Assembly: GCA_000963575.1 (NCBI GenBank) | Contig: CP011077.1 | Span: 3,038,001-3,102,000, forward strand | Direction: 5' to 3' | From: Klebsiella michiganensis | GTDB lineage: Bacteria; Pseudomonadota; Gammaproteobacteria; Enterobacterales; Enterobacteriaceae | Length of the DNA: 64,000 nucleotides | In this document: piece after piece, positions 35,968 through 43,920 of the stretch | Layout: each line of letters starts with the position of its first letter | How positions within the stretch are numbered: the stretch's first letter is position 1 | Notes under the pieces: model-generated | Databases searched by the model: none | Told to the model about the DNA's origin: nothing | Seen by the model: the letters and a program-made list of their open reading frames with translations, nothing else | Position numbers and translations under genes: made by a program

Positions 35968-37371
35968 ATGACAGCCAATAATCTGATTAATGTGAAAGCG
36001 TGGATTGATGCCCGACCTATTTCATCCTTCCAGTGGCGAGTGTTAGTGCTATGCCTGATTATCATCATGTTTGACGGCTATGACGCCGCCGTAATGGGTT
36101 TTATTGCCCCAGCACTGATAGAACAATGGGGAATCAGCCGTTCTGCGATGGGCCCGATTCTCGGTGCGGCTATGTTTGGCGTCGCACTTGGCGCACTTAT
36201 CGCTGGGCCAATGTCCGACCGTTATGGACGTAAGCGGGTGATTATATTGTCGGTGCTGATGTTTTCCGCATTCAGTCTCGCCTGCGCTTTTGCCACATCA
36301 CCCAGCCAAATGGCCATATTGCGCTTTATTACTGGGCTAGGACTAGGTGCTGTAATGCCGAACTGCGTGACGTTGCTGTCTGAGTATATGCCGGAGCGGC
36401 GTAAAGGCATTATGATCACCCTCATGTTCAGCGGGTTCAATATAGGATCCGGAATGGGCGGATTTATCGCAGCCGGATTGCTGTCACATTATCACTGGCC
36501 CGTAGTCTTAATTTTTGGTGGCGCACTTCCCCTCATCCTTTTGCCGCTCATGGCCTGGTTATTACCGGAATCCCCCCTCAGCCTGGTGGTACGCAAAGCG
36601 CCTCGCCTTCAAATTGCTGCATTACTTAATCGTATGGGTGGAAATTTCGGGGGCGATACCTCTTTTGTACTCAACTCACCCAACGTGAAGCGTATCAGTA
36701 CCATTGCGGAGCTTTTCCGTCACGGCTTCGCCCGGGGAACAATTATTTTGTGGCTGACCTACTTTATGGGGTTATTCGTTATCTATCTTCTGAATGGATG
36801 GCTACCTACCATCATGCGGTCAGGCGGTATTTCACTCGAGCAGGCAGCCATTATCGCAGGTTTATTCCAACTCGGTGGCCCGGTAGGTGGAGTGGTTGTC
36901 GGTGCACTGATGGATAGGATGAAAGCAAAATGGGTGATTGGCGTAGTGTATTTCGTCGGTTGCGCCTGCCTGATTCTACAGGGTCTTTTAGGTCTGACTG
37001 GTGTGGGACTTGGGGTAATTATATTTATCACAGGCATGTGCATTAATGGGGCACAAAACGGACTGCAGGTTTATTCCCCCGCATACTACCCAACTGAAAT
37101 CCGCGCTACCGGTGTGAGTTGGATGCATGGTATTGGTCGCATTGGTGCCATTCTGAGTTCATCAATGGGTGGGTTACTCATGGGAGCATTCCCGGATCAG
37201 TCAGCCATATTTTTCATACTTGCTCTACCCGCGCTTCTCGCTGCGGGGTCAATTATCTTACACCGTAACATCAGCCTCGATATGAAAATTAAAGGTGCGG
37301 AGCTTGGCGATATTCCGGCGCTATCTCAGACAATGAATATGAATCGCCACAGGTTTAACAGACACCTCTGA
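35968..37371 (+). CDS. Aromatic acid:H+ symporter, MFS (AAHS/GalT-PcaK-like)
   Basis: A 467-aa transporter with about 12 hydrophobic segments. The first helix carries FDGYDAAVMGF, the acidic motif of the aromatic acid:H+ symporter family, and the loop after helix 2 has GPMSDRYGRKR, the general MFS signature. The C-terminal loop reads YPTEIRATGVSWMHGIGRIG, typical of PcaK and GalT. Given the galBCD-like neighbours, uptake of gallate, protocatechuate or a related acid is expected. The last codons (RFNRHL and the TGA) are read from the terminal sequence of IS element B (37352 onward), so the native C-terminus was replaced when the IS inserted. Only the cytoplasmic tail is affected, so it may still work. 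Confidence 0.88.
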   Translation: MTANNLINVKAWIDARPISSFQWRVLVLCLIIIMFDGYDAAVMGFIAPALIEQWGISRSAMGPILGAAMFGVALGALIAGPMSDRYGRKRVIILSVLMFSAFSLACAFATSPSQMAILRFITGLGLGAVMPNCVTLLSEYMPERRKGIMITLMFSGFNIGSGMGGFIAAGLLSHYHWPVVLIFGGALPLILLPLMAWLLPESPLSLVVRKAPRLQIAALLNRMGGNFGGDTSFVLNSPNVKRISTIAELFRHGFARGTIILWLTYFMGLFVIYLLNGWLPTIMRSGGISLEQAAIIAGLFQLGGPVGGVVVGALMDRMKAKWVIGVVYFVGCACLILQGLLGLTGVGLGVIIFITGMCINGAQNGLQVYSPAYYPTEIRATGVSWMHGIGRIGAILSSSMGGLLMGAFPDQSAIFFILALPALLAAGSIILHRNISLDMKIKGAELGDIPALSQTMNMNRHRFNRHL

Positions 37372-37473
37372 GTCATTTAAAATGGCTTGAAGAGAGGTGT
37401 CCATGAGCGGTGTGCGTCATCCCGAAGAGTTTAAAATTGAAGCGGTAAAACAGGTTGTTGATCGCGGCCATCC
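37352..37473 (+). mobile_element. IS3-family element B, right copy: 5' end remnant
   Basis: Bases 37352-37386 are identical to the terminal 35 nt of the left copy but point the opposite way. The orfA start follows (MSGVRHPEEFKIEAVKQVVD) and is lost at 37473, where element A sequence begins. The two copies differ in several bases downstream of the terminus, so they are related but not recent duplicates. Together they flank the catabolic genes with 5' ends facing inward-to-outward. Confidence 0.75.
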
Positions 37474-37868
37474 TTAGCGGAAAGAACTGCGGCTGATCCG
37501 TAGCGCAAAGCAGACCTGCCGCTCGCTGGCTCCATAGCGTGCCTGCAGGTCCCGGCCCCATTCGCGCCGACGCGCCAGCGTCAGTTCTTTTTTGCCAGCA
37601 CATCCTGCAGCATGGCCTTGTCGAGGCTGAGATCGGCAACCAGCTTCTTCAGCCTGAGATTCTCTTCCTCAAGCTGCCGCATGTGCTTCAGCTCAGAAGG
37701 GGAAATCCCGCCGTTTTTTTTCGCACGGTATAAACGTGGCATTGGAGATGCCCGGCTTACGGCAGACTTCGGTGAATCGTGACTTTTTCATCGGCACAAC
37801 CTCCGCTCAGGGGAGTCGTCATGCCGGAATTCTGTTTCTGAATGGAGCGGGATCCTGGGTCAGGGCCA
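37473..37868 (-). mobile_element. IS3-family element A, 5' end remnant (IS407-like)
   Basis: From the terminal repeat at 37857-37868 the minus strand reads into an orfA start (MKKSRFTE at about 37796) that has lost an internal stretch, then GGISPSELKHMRQLEEENLRLKKLVADLSLDKAMLQ, typical of IS407-group OrfA. The orfB N-terminus (RREWGRDLQARYGASERQ) follows until the break at 37473. Frameshifts and the break make it inactive. Orientation and repeats show it is the other half of the element at 28461-28585. Confidence 0.75.
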
Positions 37869-37893
37869 GAAACTTAAGCGGGCTTTTTGCTTT
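37869..37893 (+). terminator. Right half of a tRNA-Asn terminator, orphaned by IS insertion
   Basis: These 25 nt are identical to 54910-54934, the right arm and U tract of the terminator after the intact tRNA-Asn. Its left arm (AGCCCGC) is at 28446-28452, on the far side of element A. Removing 28461-37872 restores a hairpin with exactly the same spacing as the intact copy. This marks the return to core chromosome. Confidence 0.8.
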
Positions 37894-37995
37894 CATGAAT
37901 CCCCGGCTGTCTTCCCGTTGCCAGCCGCCCGATTACGCCGTATGTTGAATCCCCTTCTCTACTTCTGACTTAGTTGCTTTACGCGTTGAGGAAAA

Positions 37996-38325
37996 ATGGA
38001 ATCATTGTTTGTCTACGGCACGCTTCGCCCTGGCCACGTTAATGCACACATCATGGAAAAGATTGGCGGAGAGTGGCTGCCGGGCTATGTGCACGGCACT
38101 TTTTACGAACGCGGCTGGGGAGCCGCCGCTGATTTTCCGGGCATCGTGCTGGATAAAAATGGCCCCGAGGTTCACGGCTATCTGTTTTTATCTCCAAACC
38201 TCAGCGACCACTGGCCAATGCTGGACGAATTTGAAGATGGGTACGATCGGGTAGAGGTCGAGGTCATCACGCATGATGGCCGCCCCGTCACCGCGTGGAT
38301 TTATCAGCTGCAGCCGCAGAGTTAA
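37996..38325 (+). CDS. Gamma-glutamylcyclotransferase-like protein (AIG2/YtfP family)
   Basis: A 109-aa protein with the family hallmark FVYGTLRPG at residues 5-13, which forms the substrate loop, and an acidic residue in MLDEFEDGYDRVEV that corresponds to the catalytic Glu. Members cleave or rearrange gamma-glutamyl compounds, although many bacterial ones are uncharacterised. AGGAAAA precedes the ATG. It is convergent with the DUF1722 gene. First core gene to the right of the mobile region. Confidence 0.85.
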   Translation: MESLFVYGTLRPGHVNAHIMEKIGGEWLPGYVHGTFYERGWGAAADFPGIVLDKNGPEVHGYLFLSPNLSDHWPMLDEFEDGYDRVEVEVITHDGRPVTAWIYQLQPQS

Positions 38326-38366
38326 CGGGAGACCGAAAGCAAACTCGGCCTCCTCCTATGAGTCGG

Positions 38367-39326
38367 TTAGTTCACGGCCAGCCGCAGCGCTAAATAGTCC
38401 GGATAAGGGTTAAAGTAATTCTGCGTCAGCAGATAGCGATCCGGATACTCCGCCAGGTAATGTTTCAGCAGCGTCAGGGGAGCGAGTATCGGCAGCAAAC
38501 CGTCCCGATAGTGCAGGATCACATCCCGCAGCTCACCGCGCTGGCGGGTATTCAGCTGTGAACGAAAATACCCCTGAATATGCATCAACACATTGGTGTG
38601 ATTTTTCCGCGAGGCGGGCGTTTTCAGGATGGCCATCAGTTTCTCACGGTAGGCCACAAAGAAGCTGTCCAAATCGTCCCACTGATGCAACGAGGCGACA
38701 AAAGGCCCAATGTCGCGGTAACCCGCCTGGTGGTGCGCCAGCAGCTGAAGTTTGTACCGGCTATGGAAGTCCAGTAACCCGCGGCGGCTAAGGCCATTAG
38801 CCCGCAGCGTGTTCAGCTCATGCAGCGCGAAAACGCGCTCCACAAAGTTCTCCCGCAGCATCGGATCATGCAGGCGGCCATCTTCCTCGACCGGTAGCCA
38901 GGGGTATTGCTCCAGCAGCGCTTGGGTGAACGTACCCACGCCCTCCTTGCGGCCAGGATTACCTTTCACATCGTAGAGCCTTACCCGCTCCATACCGCAG
39001 CTCGGCGATTTAGCACAAACGATAAACCCAGCCAACCCATCCAGACCCGAGACGTAGTTCGTGGCGAAATCGGTCATTTTTTCCGTGACGTCATCGTGCG
39101 GGGCCTGGCTGAAACGCATTCTGATGTCTCCCTCACCCAGTTTAACCAGCCGCAGAGCAGGCCGTGGGACAGGAAGCCCAATCGCCATTTCCGGGCAGAC
39201 CGGTTTGAAAGTCACACTCTGTGCCAGCCCGTCCATCACAAAGGCCATACGCTTGTGCCCGCCGTCAAAACGCACGGTGGAACCGGTTAAACAGCCGCTG
39301 ATCCCAATCACAGGTTTCGTGCTCAT
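38367..39326 (-). CDS. DUF523 and DUF1722 protein, YbgA-like
   Basis: A 319-aa two-domain protein. The N-terminal DUF523 half has VIGISGCLTG, PVCPEMAIGLPVPR and FIVCAKSPSCG, with conserved cysteines suggestive of metal or Fe-S binding. The C-terminal DUF1722 half (from about 190: HSRYKLQLLAHH) matches YbgA. The start at 39326 follows GAGGATCACGCC; the open frame is longer. YbgA-type genes often accompany photolyase genes and MerR regulators in light- or stress-responsive sets. A MerR gene lies upstream and a strong inverted repeat (39466-39499) sits in the promoter region between them. The molecular function is unknown. Confidence 0.85.
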   Translation of the reverse strand: MSTKPVIGISGCLTGSTVRFDGGHKRMAFVMDGLAQSVTFKPVCPEMAIGLPVPRPALRLVKLGEGDIRMRFSQAPHDDVTEKMTDFATNYVSGLDGLAGFIVCAKSPSCGMERVRLYDVKGNPGRKEGVGTFTQALLEQYPWLPVEEDGRLHDPMLRENFVERVFALHELNTLRANGLSRRGLLDFHSRYKLQLLAHHQAGYRDIGPFVASLHQWDDLDSFFVAYREKLMAILKTPASRKNHTNVLMHIQGYFRSQLNTRQRGELRDVILHYRDGLLPILAPLTLLKHYLAEYPDRYLLTQNYFNPYPDYLALRLAVN

Positions 39327-39648
39327 GGCGTGATCCTCTCTCTCACTACGCTTCACGGGTGAAGAAAAGCGTGACTATGCCTGGGGTAACCCCGGATTTT
39401 TTCATCTCGGTTTTACTGAAGTTATGTTTGTCGTCCTGGAGATACATGACGTTAGCGTATAGTTAAAACTTGCACAAATACTTAAATTTGTCCAAGTTTA
39501 GAATGTGATATTTTTAAAAGAACAACTATTTCAATGCACTAGAAACAACGAGGTGATGCGAAAGATTTCAAATTTTTGACAAAAAAGCTCGATCCACCGC
39601 GTTTTCAGCAGGTCGTTTGACGAGCATGTTGTGGAGGTAGCGAGGGGG
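39327..39648 (-). other. Intergenic region upstream of the YbgA-like gene
   Basis: A 322-bp non-coding stretch between two minus-strand genes. It should carry the promoter of the YbgA-like gene and contains the 14-bp inverted repeat described separately. A small GGGGTAACCCC hairpin with a T run lies near 39380-39400 on the plus strand. No other feature seen. Confidence 0.5.
39466..39499 (-). promoter_or_regulatory. 14-bp inverted repeat, candidate MerR operator
   Basis: AAACTTGCACAAAT (39466-39479) and ATTTGTCCAAGTTT (39486-39499) are inverted repeats matching at 13 of 14 positions with a 6-bp spacer. It is about 140 bp ahead of the YbgA-like gene and 150 bp beyond the MerR gene. Long AT-rich palindromes with TTG..CA half-sites are typical targets of MlrA/LitR-like MerR proteins. 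Binding by the neighbouring MerR is inferred. Confidence 0.6.
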
Positions 39649-40377
39649 CTAGAGGGGAATGATCTCGAGAGTAGCGCCCTGCTGCTGCCAGAGTTCAATT
39701 TGCTTTTGGCGGGCCGCCGTTAGCTTGCCGGATGTGACCAGCAGCCATTTTCGTTCAGGGAAAATATCCGGAGCCAGGACGGCGGGCGGAACGGGAAGCA
39801 CGTCAATACGGTGCCCCTGGCCGGTAAGCCTGAGCGCTTCAAGCCAGATTTCACAGGGATCGCTCAGATGCCAGCCGGCAATCAGGCAGTTGTCACCGGG
39901 CGCTCTTTTATCCCCTTCGAGGCAAAACGAGGTGTAGGCGATAATGATGCCGTCAAGGATTTCGCGCAGGGTCATGATGGCCGGTACGTTAGCCGATACC
40001 TTACTGCGCAGCGGGCGCAAAACTTCCGTCACCAGTTCCGCACGAGGATATTCCCGGCCTGCATCGTAGAGAAGCTGGCGAAGAGATTCGATTTTTCCCT
40101 CATTCAGCCGCTGCAGCATGCTTTCCTGCAGGCCAGACCAATTGTTCGCCCTGCGGGCTTCAGGCCTGGCCAGCAGCGGCTTCACCTGGCTGACAGGCAC
40201 CCCTTTTTTTACCCAGTCGAGAATGTTCAGCGCCTGCTGGATGTCGTCATCGCTGTACTGCCGGTGGCCGCCTTCGGAACGCAGCGGCTTAAGCAGGCCG
40301 TAACGACGCTGCCAGGCACGGAGCGTGGTGGCGTTAATTCCGCACAGCCGGGCAAATTCGCCGATAGAGTAAGACAT
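39649..40377 (-). CDS. MerR-family regulator, MlrA/BluR-like
   Basis: A 242-aa regulator. The N-terminal winged helix reads YSIGEFARLCGINATTLRAWQRRYGLLKPLRSEGGHRQYSDDDI, closely similar to MlrA and BluR (YcgE) of E. coli. The C-terminal 130 residues have the size of a B12-binding-like domain, but I do not see the cobalamin motif DxHxxG, as in BluR and MlrA, which also lack it. The ATG at 40377 has AGGTG 7 nt upstream; a GTG three codons earlier is the alternative. Likely target: the inverted repeat at 39466-39499 controlling the YbgA-like gene. Confidence 0.87.
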   Translation of the reverse strand: MSYSIGEFARLCGINATTLRAWQRRYGLLKPLRSEGGHRQYSDDDIQQALNILDWVKKGVPVSQVKPLLARPEARRANNWSGLQESMLQRLNEGKIESLRQLLYDAGREYPRAELVTEVLRPLRSKVSANVPAIMTLREILDGIIIAYTSFCLEGDKRAPGDNCLIAGWHLSDPCEIWLEALRLTGQGHRIDVLPVPPAVLAPDIFPERKWLLVTSGKLTAARQKQIELWQQQGATLEIIPL

Positions 40378-40556
40378 AAGGAGCACCTGATAACCATGAA
40401 TACTTACAACATACTACGGATTATACCGGGCTAAATGAAGCGCAAAACGTTCGCACTTTATTTTCAATGTGCAAAGGGAAAACGCTTCCCCTGCTACCGG
40501 CTTTGATACCCCCGCCAGAGAAACGTCTGGCCGGGTGCCAACCAGTAAAAGGGGGA

Positions 40557-41132
40557 TTAGCTTAAATCGTGCAACTCTTTATCCAGCGCGTTACTCAGCA
40601 CAATGTCTTCGAAGTTCACAGCCAGCCCGCCACGCTGCGGGGTGCAGCACATCACGCCCACCCGGCATTTGTCGAATCCTGGAAAATGCGCCAGCCTCAG
40701 TAGCGGCCAGGTTTTGCCGTCAGCGGAATACTGCAGCCGCAGGCTGTCACCTTTTCGGGTCAGGCGCATCCAGAACAGATTCGCATTACCGGGAAACACG
40801 CCGGTTGCCCAGTCGGAATGGCCCAGCGTCAGCACGCTGCCAATAGCAGGAGCGCCGTCGTTAAACTCGATGCCCGCTTTTAACCAGTGGGATTCATCCC
40901 TCAGCAGCATGATACCGGCCTGGTCGTAGAGCGCGCTAAAATCAGCTTTTACCTTCACCTGGAAGGTAAAATCCCCGCTCACATCGCAGCCATAAAAATG
41001 GCCGGAAAAACGCTCGAATCCGTACCATGTTTTGCGCCAGAAGTCGGTTTGTTCGTCGGTAACGACCGAGAGTACACCGTCGCCTTCGCGCCAGACTTTT
41101 GGCGCATTAATCCAGTAAAAATCCGTGTTCAT
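40557..41132 (-). CDS. DUF1349 family protein
   Basis: A 191-aa protein with the DUF1349 pattern of a concanavalin-like beta-sandwich: FERFSGHFYGCDVSGDFTFQVKVKADF, YDQAGIMLLRDESHWLKAGIEF and FWMRLTRKGDSLRLQYSADGKTW. Such proteins are cytosolic and often lie next to sugar-related genes; the function is unknown. No signal peptide. It starts 23 bp after the flavin monooxygenase gene stop and may be co-transcribed with it. Confidence 0.85.
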   Translation of the reverse strand: MNTDFYWINAPKVWREGDGVLSVVTDEQTDFWRKTWYGFERFSGHFYGCDVSGDFTFQVKVKADFSALYDQAGIMLLRDESHWLKAGIEFNDGAPAIGSVLTLGHSDWATGVFPGNANLFWMRLTRKGDSLRLQYSADGKTWPLLRLAHFPGFDKCRVGVMCCTPQRGGLAVNFEDIVLSNALDKELHDLS

Positions 41133-41155
41133 GACATGACCTTTCCCTGTTGGAT

Positions 41156-42178
41156 TTATCGCCAGCCCAGCTCAGGCGCAACGTGCTTCAGAATAGATTC
41201 GATGACGTGTGCGTTGTAGTCCACGCCCAGCTGGTTTGGCACGGTTAACAGCAGCGTGTCGGCTTCAGCAATTGCTTCATCCTGCGCCAGTTGCTTGATG
41301 AGCAGTTCCGGTTCAGCGGCATAGCTGCGGCCAAAAATGGCCCGGGTTTGTGCATCGATATAGCCGACCTGGTCGCCTTCTTTGCCGCTGCCGCCAAAGT
41401 AGTTGCGGTCGCGCTGATCCATTAACGCGAATATGCTGCGGCTGACGGAAACGCGAGGTTCACGCGTATGGCCGGCCTCTTTCCAGGCGGCACGATAGGC
41501 GCGGATTTGCTTCGCCTGCTGGATATGGAACGGCTCGCCGGTTTCATCGGTTTTCAGCGTGGAGCTTTGCAGATTCATACCTAACTGCGCGGCCCATTCC
41601 GAGGTCGCATTGGAGCTTGCTCCCCACCAGATACGCTCGCGCAGGCCTTCAGAATACGGCTCAAGACGCAGCAGACCCGGTGGATTAGGAAACATCGGCT
41701 GTGGGTTCGGTTCGGCAAAACCTTCCCCTTTCAATGCCTCGAGGAATACCTCGGTATGACGACGTGCCATATCAGCTTCAGTTTCCCCCTCGCCGGGCAC
41801 GTAGCCAAAATAGCGCCAGCCGTCGATCACCTGTTCCGGCGAGCCGCGGCTGATCCCAAGCTGCAGACGCCCGCCGGCAATCAAGTCCGCCGCTCCCGCG
41901 TCCTCCACCATGTAAAGCGGGTTCTCATAGCGCATATCAATCACGCCGGTGCCAATTTCAATGCGTTTGGTTTTTGCCCCAATGGCCGCCAGCAGTGGGA
42001 AAGGTGAGCTTAGCTGGCGAGCAAAGTGATGCACGCGGAAGTAAGCGCCGTCGGCGCCGAGCTCTTCTGCGGCCACGGCAAGGTCGATGGACTGCAGCAG
42101 CGTATCCGCCGCAGAGCGCGTGCCTGACTGGGCGGCAGGCGACCAGTGGCCAAACGAAAGAAAGCCAATCTTTTTCAT
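41156..42178 (-). CDS. LLM-class flavin-dependent oxidoreductase (luciferase-like)
   Basis: A 340-aa bacterial-luciferase-like monooxygenase. Typical blocks are EELGADGAYFRVHHFARQLSSPFPLLAAIGAKTKRIEIGTGV-type sequence in the N-terminal half, DLIAGGRLQLGISRGSPEQVIDG, and WWGASSNATSEWAAQLGMNL. It would use reduced FMN and O2 (or F420 in other phyla) on an unknown substrate. It is divergent from the TPP-riboswitch operon and forms a probable pair with the DUF1349 gene. Confidence 0.88.
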   Translation of the reverse strand: MKKIGFLSFGHWSPAAQSGTRSAADTLLQSIDLAVAAEELGADGAYFRVHHFARQLSSPFPLLAAIGAKTKRIEIGTGVIDMRYENPLYMVEDAGAADLIAGGRLQLGISRGSPEQVIDGWRYFGYVPGEGETEADMARRHTEVFLEALKGEGFAEPNPQPMFPNPPGLLRLEPYSEGLRERIWWGASSNATSEWAAQLGMNLQSSTLKTDETGEPFHIQQAKQIRAYRAAWKEAGHTREPRVSVSRSIFALMDQRDRNYFGGSGKEGDQVGYIDAQTRAIFGRSYAAEPELLIKQLAQDEAIAEADTLLLTVPNQLGVDYNAHVIESILKHVAPELGWR

Positions 42179-42346
42179 CGGATATCGTCCTTAGACTCGG
42201 GGGTAACCGGCCTACAGTGACAAAAATCCCGTCCCGATAGCCAGCAAAATATTGCGATACCGCACTAAACGAATCATCGGTTTCAGCAGGGCCCGACACA
42301 ACGCCTGCCGATTGTAATCAAAAAGTAAATGTCGTATAACAGGCAC

Positions 42347-42430
42347 CTCCGAGGGGTGTCCTGTATGGGCTGAGATGGCGCAAGCCGAACCCTTTGAACC
42401 TGATCTGGGTCATGCCAGCGAAGGGACGGT
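42347..42430 (+). ncRNA. TPP riboswitch (THI element)
   Basis: The conserved thi-box blocks are present in order: GGGGTGTCC, GGGCTGAGATGG, CCCTTTGAACCTGATCTGGG and TCATGCCAGCGAAGGGA. The element ends about 70 bp ahead of tenA. It should switch off tenA-thiZXY when thiamine pyrophosphate is abundant. Confidence 0.95.
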
Positions 42431-42502
42431 CGGCAATGACAGCTCTGTTATTGTCTGTTCATACCTCTGCGCGCCCGGATCTCCACTTACCCAGGAGGTC
42501 CT

Positions 42503-43183
42503 ATGTACACCCCACTTTTCGAAAATGGTCTTTACGGACGACTGCGCCAGCAGGCCGGCCATCATTGGCAGGATTATGTCGCTCATCCTTTTCTGCAGCA
42601 GCTTGCCGCCGGAACGTTGCCTAAAGCCGCATTCCAGCGCTATTTGACCCAGGATTACCTTTTTCTGATTCATTTTGCCCGCGCCTACGCGCTGCTGGTC
42701 AGCAAACTCCATACGCTGCCGGAAATGCGCGCCGCGACCGCTTCCCTGAATGCCATCGTCTCCGAACTGCCGCTCCATGTGGCTTACTGCAAAAGCTGGG
42801 GGCTGGACGAGACGCAACTGGCGGCCGAGGCGGAAGCACCGGAAACCATGAATTACACCCGCTATGTGCTGGATATTGGCCATTCGGGTGACGCGCTTGA
42901 TCTGCTGGCTGCCCTGCTGCCCTGCGTGGCCGGATATGCAGAAATCGGTCTTGGTCTGCTGCGTAGCCCCGACACGCTGATGGAAGGCAATCCCTATGCT
43001 AACTGGATTCGTAATTATGGCGATGAGGGCTATCTCACCGGGGTGCAGGCCGCTGTGCAACTGCTCGAAAATGTAGGCCACCAGCGTGGCGCTGAAAGCC
43101 GTTTCCCGGAACTATCGCAGATTTTTACCACCGCGACGCAGCTTGAATCCGCGTTCTGGCAAATGGGGCTGAATGCCTCATGA
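42503..43183 (+). CDS. tenA: Aminopyrimidine aminohydrolase / thiaminase II
   Basis: A 226-aa TenA-family enzyme that salvages the thiamine pyrimidine by converting aminopyrimidine breakdown products to HMP. The catalytic Cys is likely Cys141 in LLPCVAGYAEIG, and the conserved Glu is Glu215 in TQLESAFWQMG. AGGAGG precedes the ATG. It is the first gene after the TPP riboswitch and overlaps the ATPase gene by ATGA. The downstream ABC importer is the type that brings in formylaminopyrimidine, so transport and salvage are coupled. Confidence 0.93.
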   Translation: MYTPLFENGLYGRLRQQAGHHWQDYVAHPFLQQLAAGTLPKAAFQRYLTQDYLFLIHFARAYALLVSKLHTLPEMRAATASLNAIVSELPLHVAYCKSWGLDETQLAAEAEAPETMNYTRYVLDIGHSGDALDLLAALLPCVAGYAEIGLGLLRSPDTLMEGNPYANWIRNYGDEGYLTGVQAAVQLLENVGHQRGAESRFPELSQIFTTATQLESAFWQMGLNAS

Positions 43184-43920
43184 CCGACAGCGCTACCTCA
43201 CCGGGCATTCAGGTTCGCGATCTCAGCCTGCGGTTTGGCAACCAGATCATTTTTGAGCGGCTGAATTTTGATATTCCCGGCGGCAGCTTCGTTGCCCTGC
43301 TGGGCGCGAGCGGTGTCGGTAAAACAAGTCTGCTGAAAATTATCGCCGGGCTGGCGCAGGCCAGCGCCGGGAGCGTGACCTGCAGCGATGGCCGGCCCGT
43401 TGCCGGGCGTATCGCCTGGATGGGGCAGAAAGATTTGCTCTACCCGTGGCTCAGCATCGAGCAGAACGTGGCCCTCGGTTCTCGCCTGCGTGGTGAAGCG
43501 GTCGACAGCCAGTGGACGGAACATTTGCTTGAGCAGGTCGGGCTGGCAGGCTATGCCAAAGCCTTGCCAGCTTCGCTATCGGGTGGCATGAGGCAGCGCG
43601 CCGCCATCGCCAGAACGCTTTACGAAAAGCGCCCGATCGTGCTGATGGACGAGCCGTTTTCCGCGCTGGATGCCATCACCCGCACGGTAATTCAGGACCT
43701 GGCGGCAGAGCTGCTGGCAAAAAATACCGTGCTGCTGATCACCCACGATCCGATGGAAGCCTGTCGGCTCAGCCACCGCCTGCTGGTGCTGTCCCGCGGG
43801 CCCGCGGGCATCGATGATTCGCATATTATTGCCGGGCAGCCGCCCCGTGCGCCGGACGATGTTGATCTACTTCAAAGCCAGGCCGGGCTGCTGCAACAGT
43901 TGATGAGGGCCGCCGAATGA
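43180..43920 (+). CDS. thiZ: ABC transporter ATPase for thiamine pyrimidine precursor
   Basis: A 246-aa ABC ATPase with Walker A GASGVGKTSL, Q-loop AWMGQKDLLYPW, signature LSGGMRQRAAIAR, Walker B IVLMDEPFSALD and switch His in LITHDPMEA. It belongs with ThiX and ThiY in import of N-formyl-4-amino-5-aminomethyl-2-methylpyrimidine. ATGA overlaps join it to tenA and to the permease gene. Confidence 0.92.
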   Translation: MTDSATSPGIQVRDLSLRFGNQIIFERLNFDIPGGSFVALLGASGVGKTSLLKIIAGLAQASAGSVTCSDGRPVAGRIAWMGQKDLLYPWLSIEQNVALGSRLRGEAVDSQWTEHLLEQVGLAGYAKALPASLSGGMRQRAAIARTLYEKRPIVLMDEPFSALDAITRTVIQDLAAELLAKNTVLLITHDPMEACRLSHRLLVLSRGPAGIDDSHIIAGQPPRAPDDVDLLQSQAGLLQQLMRAAE

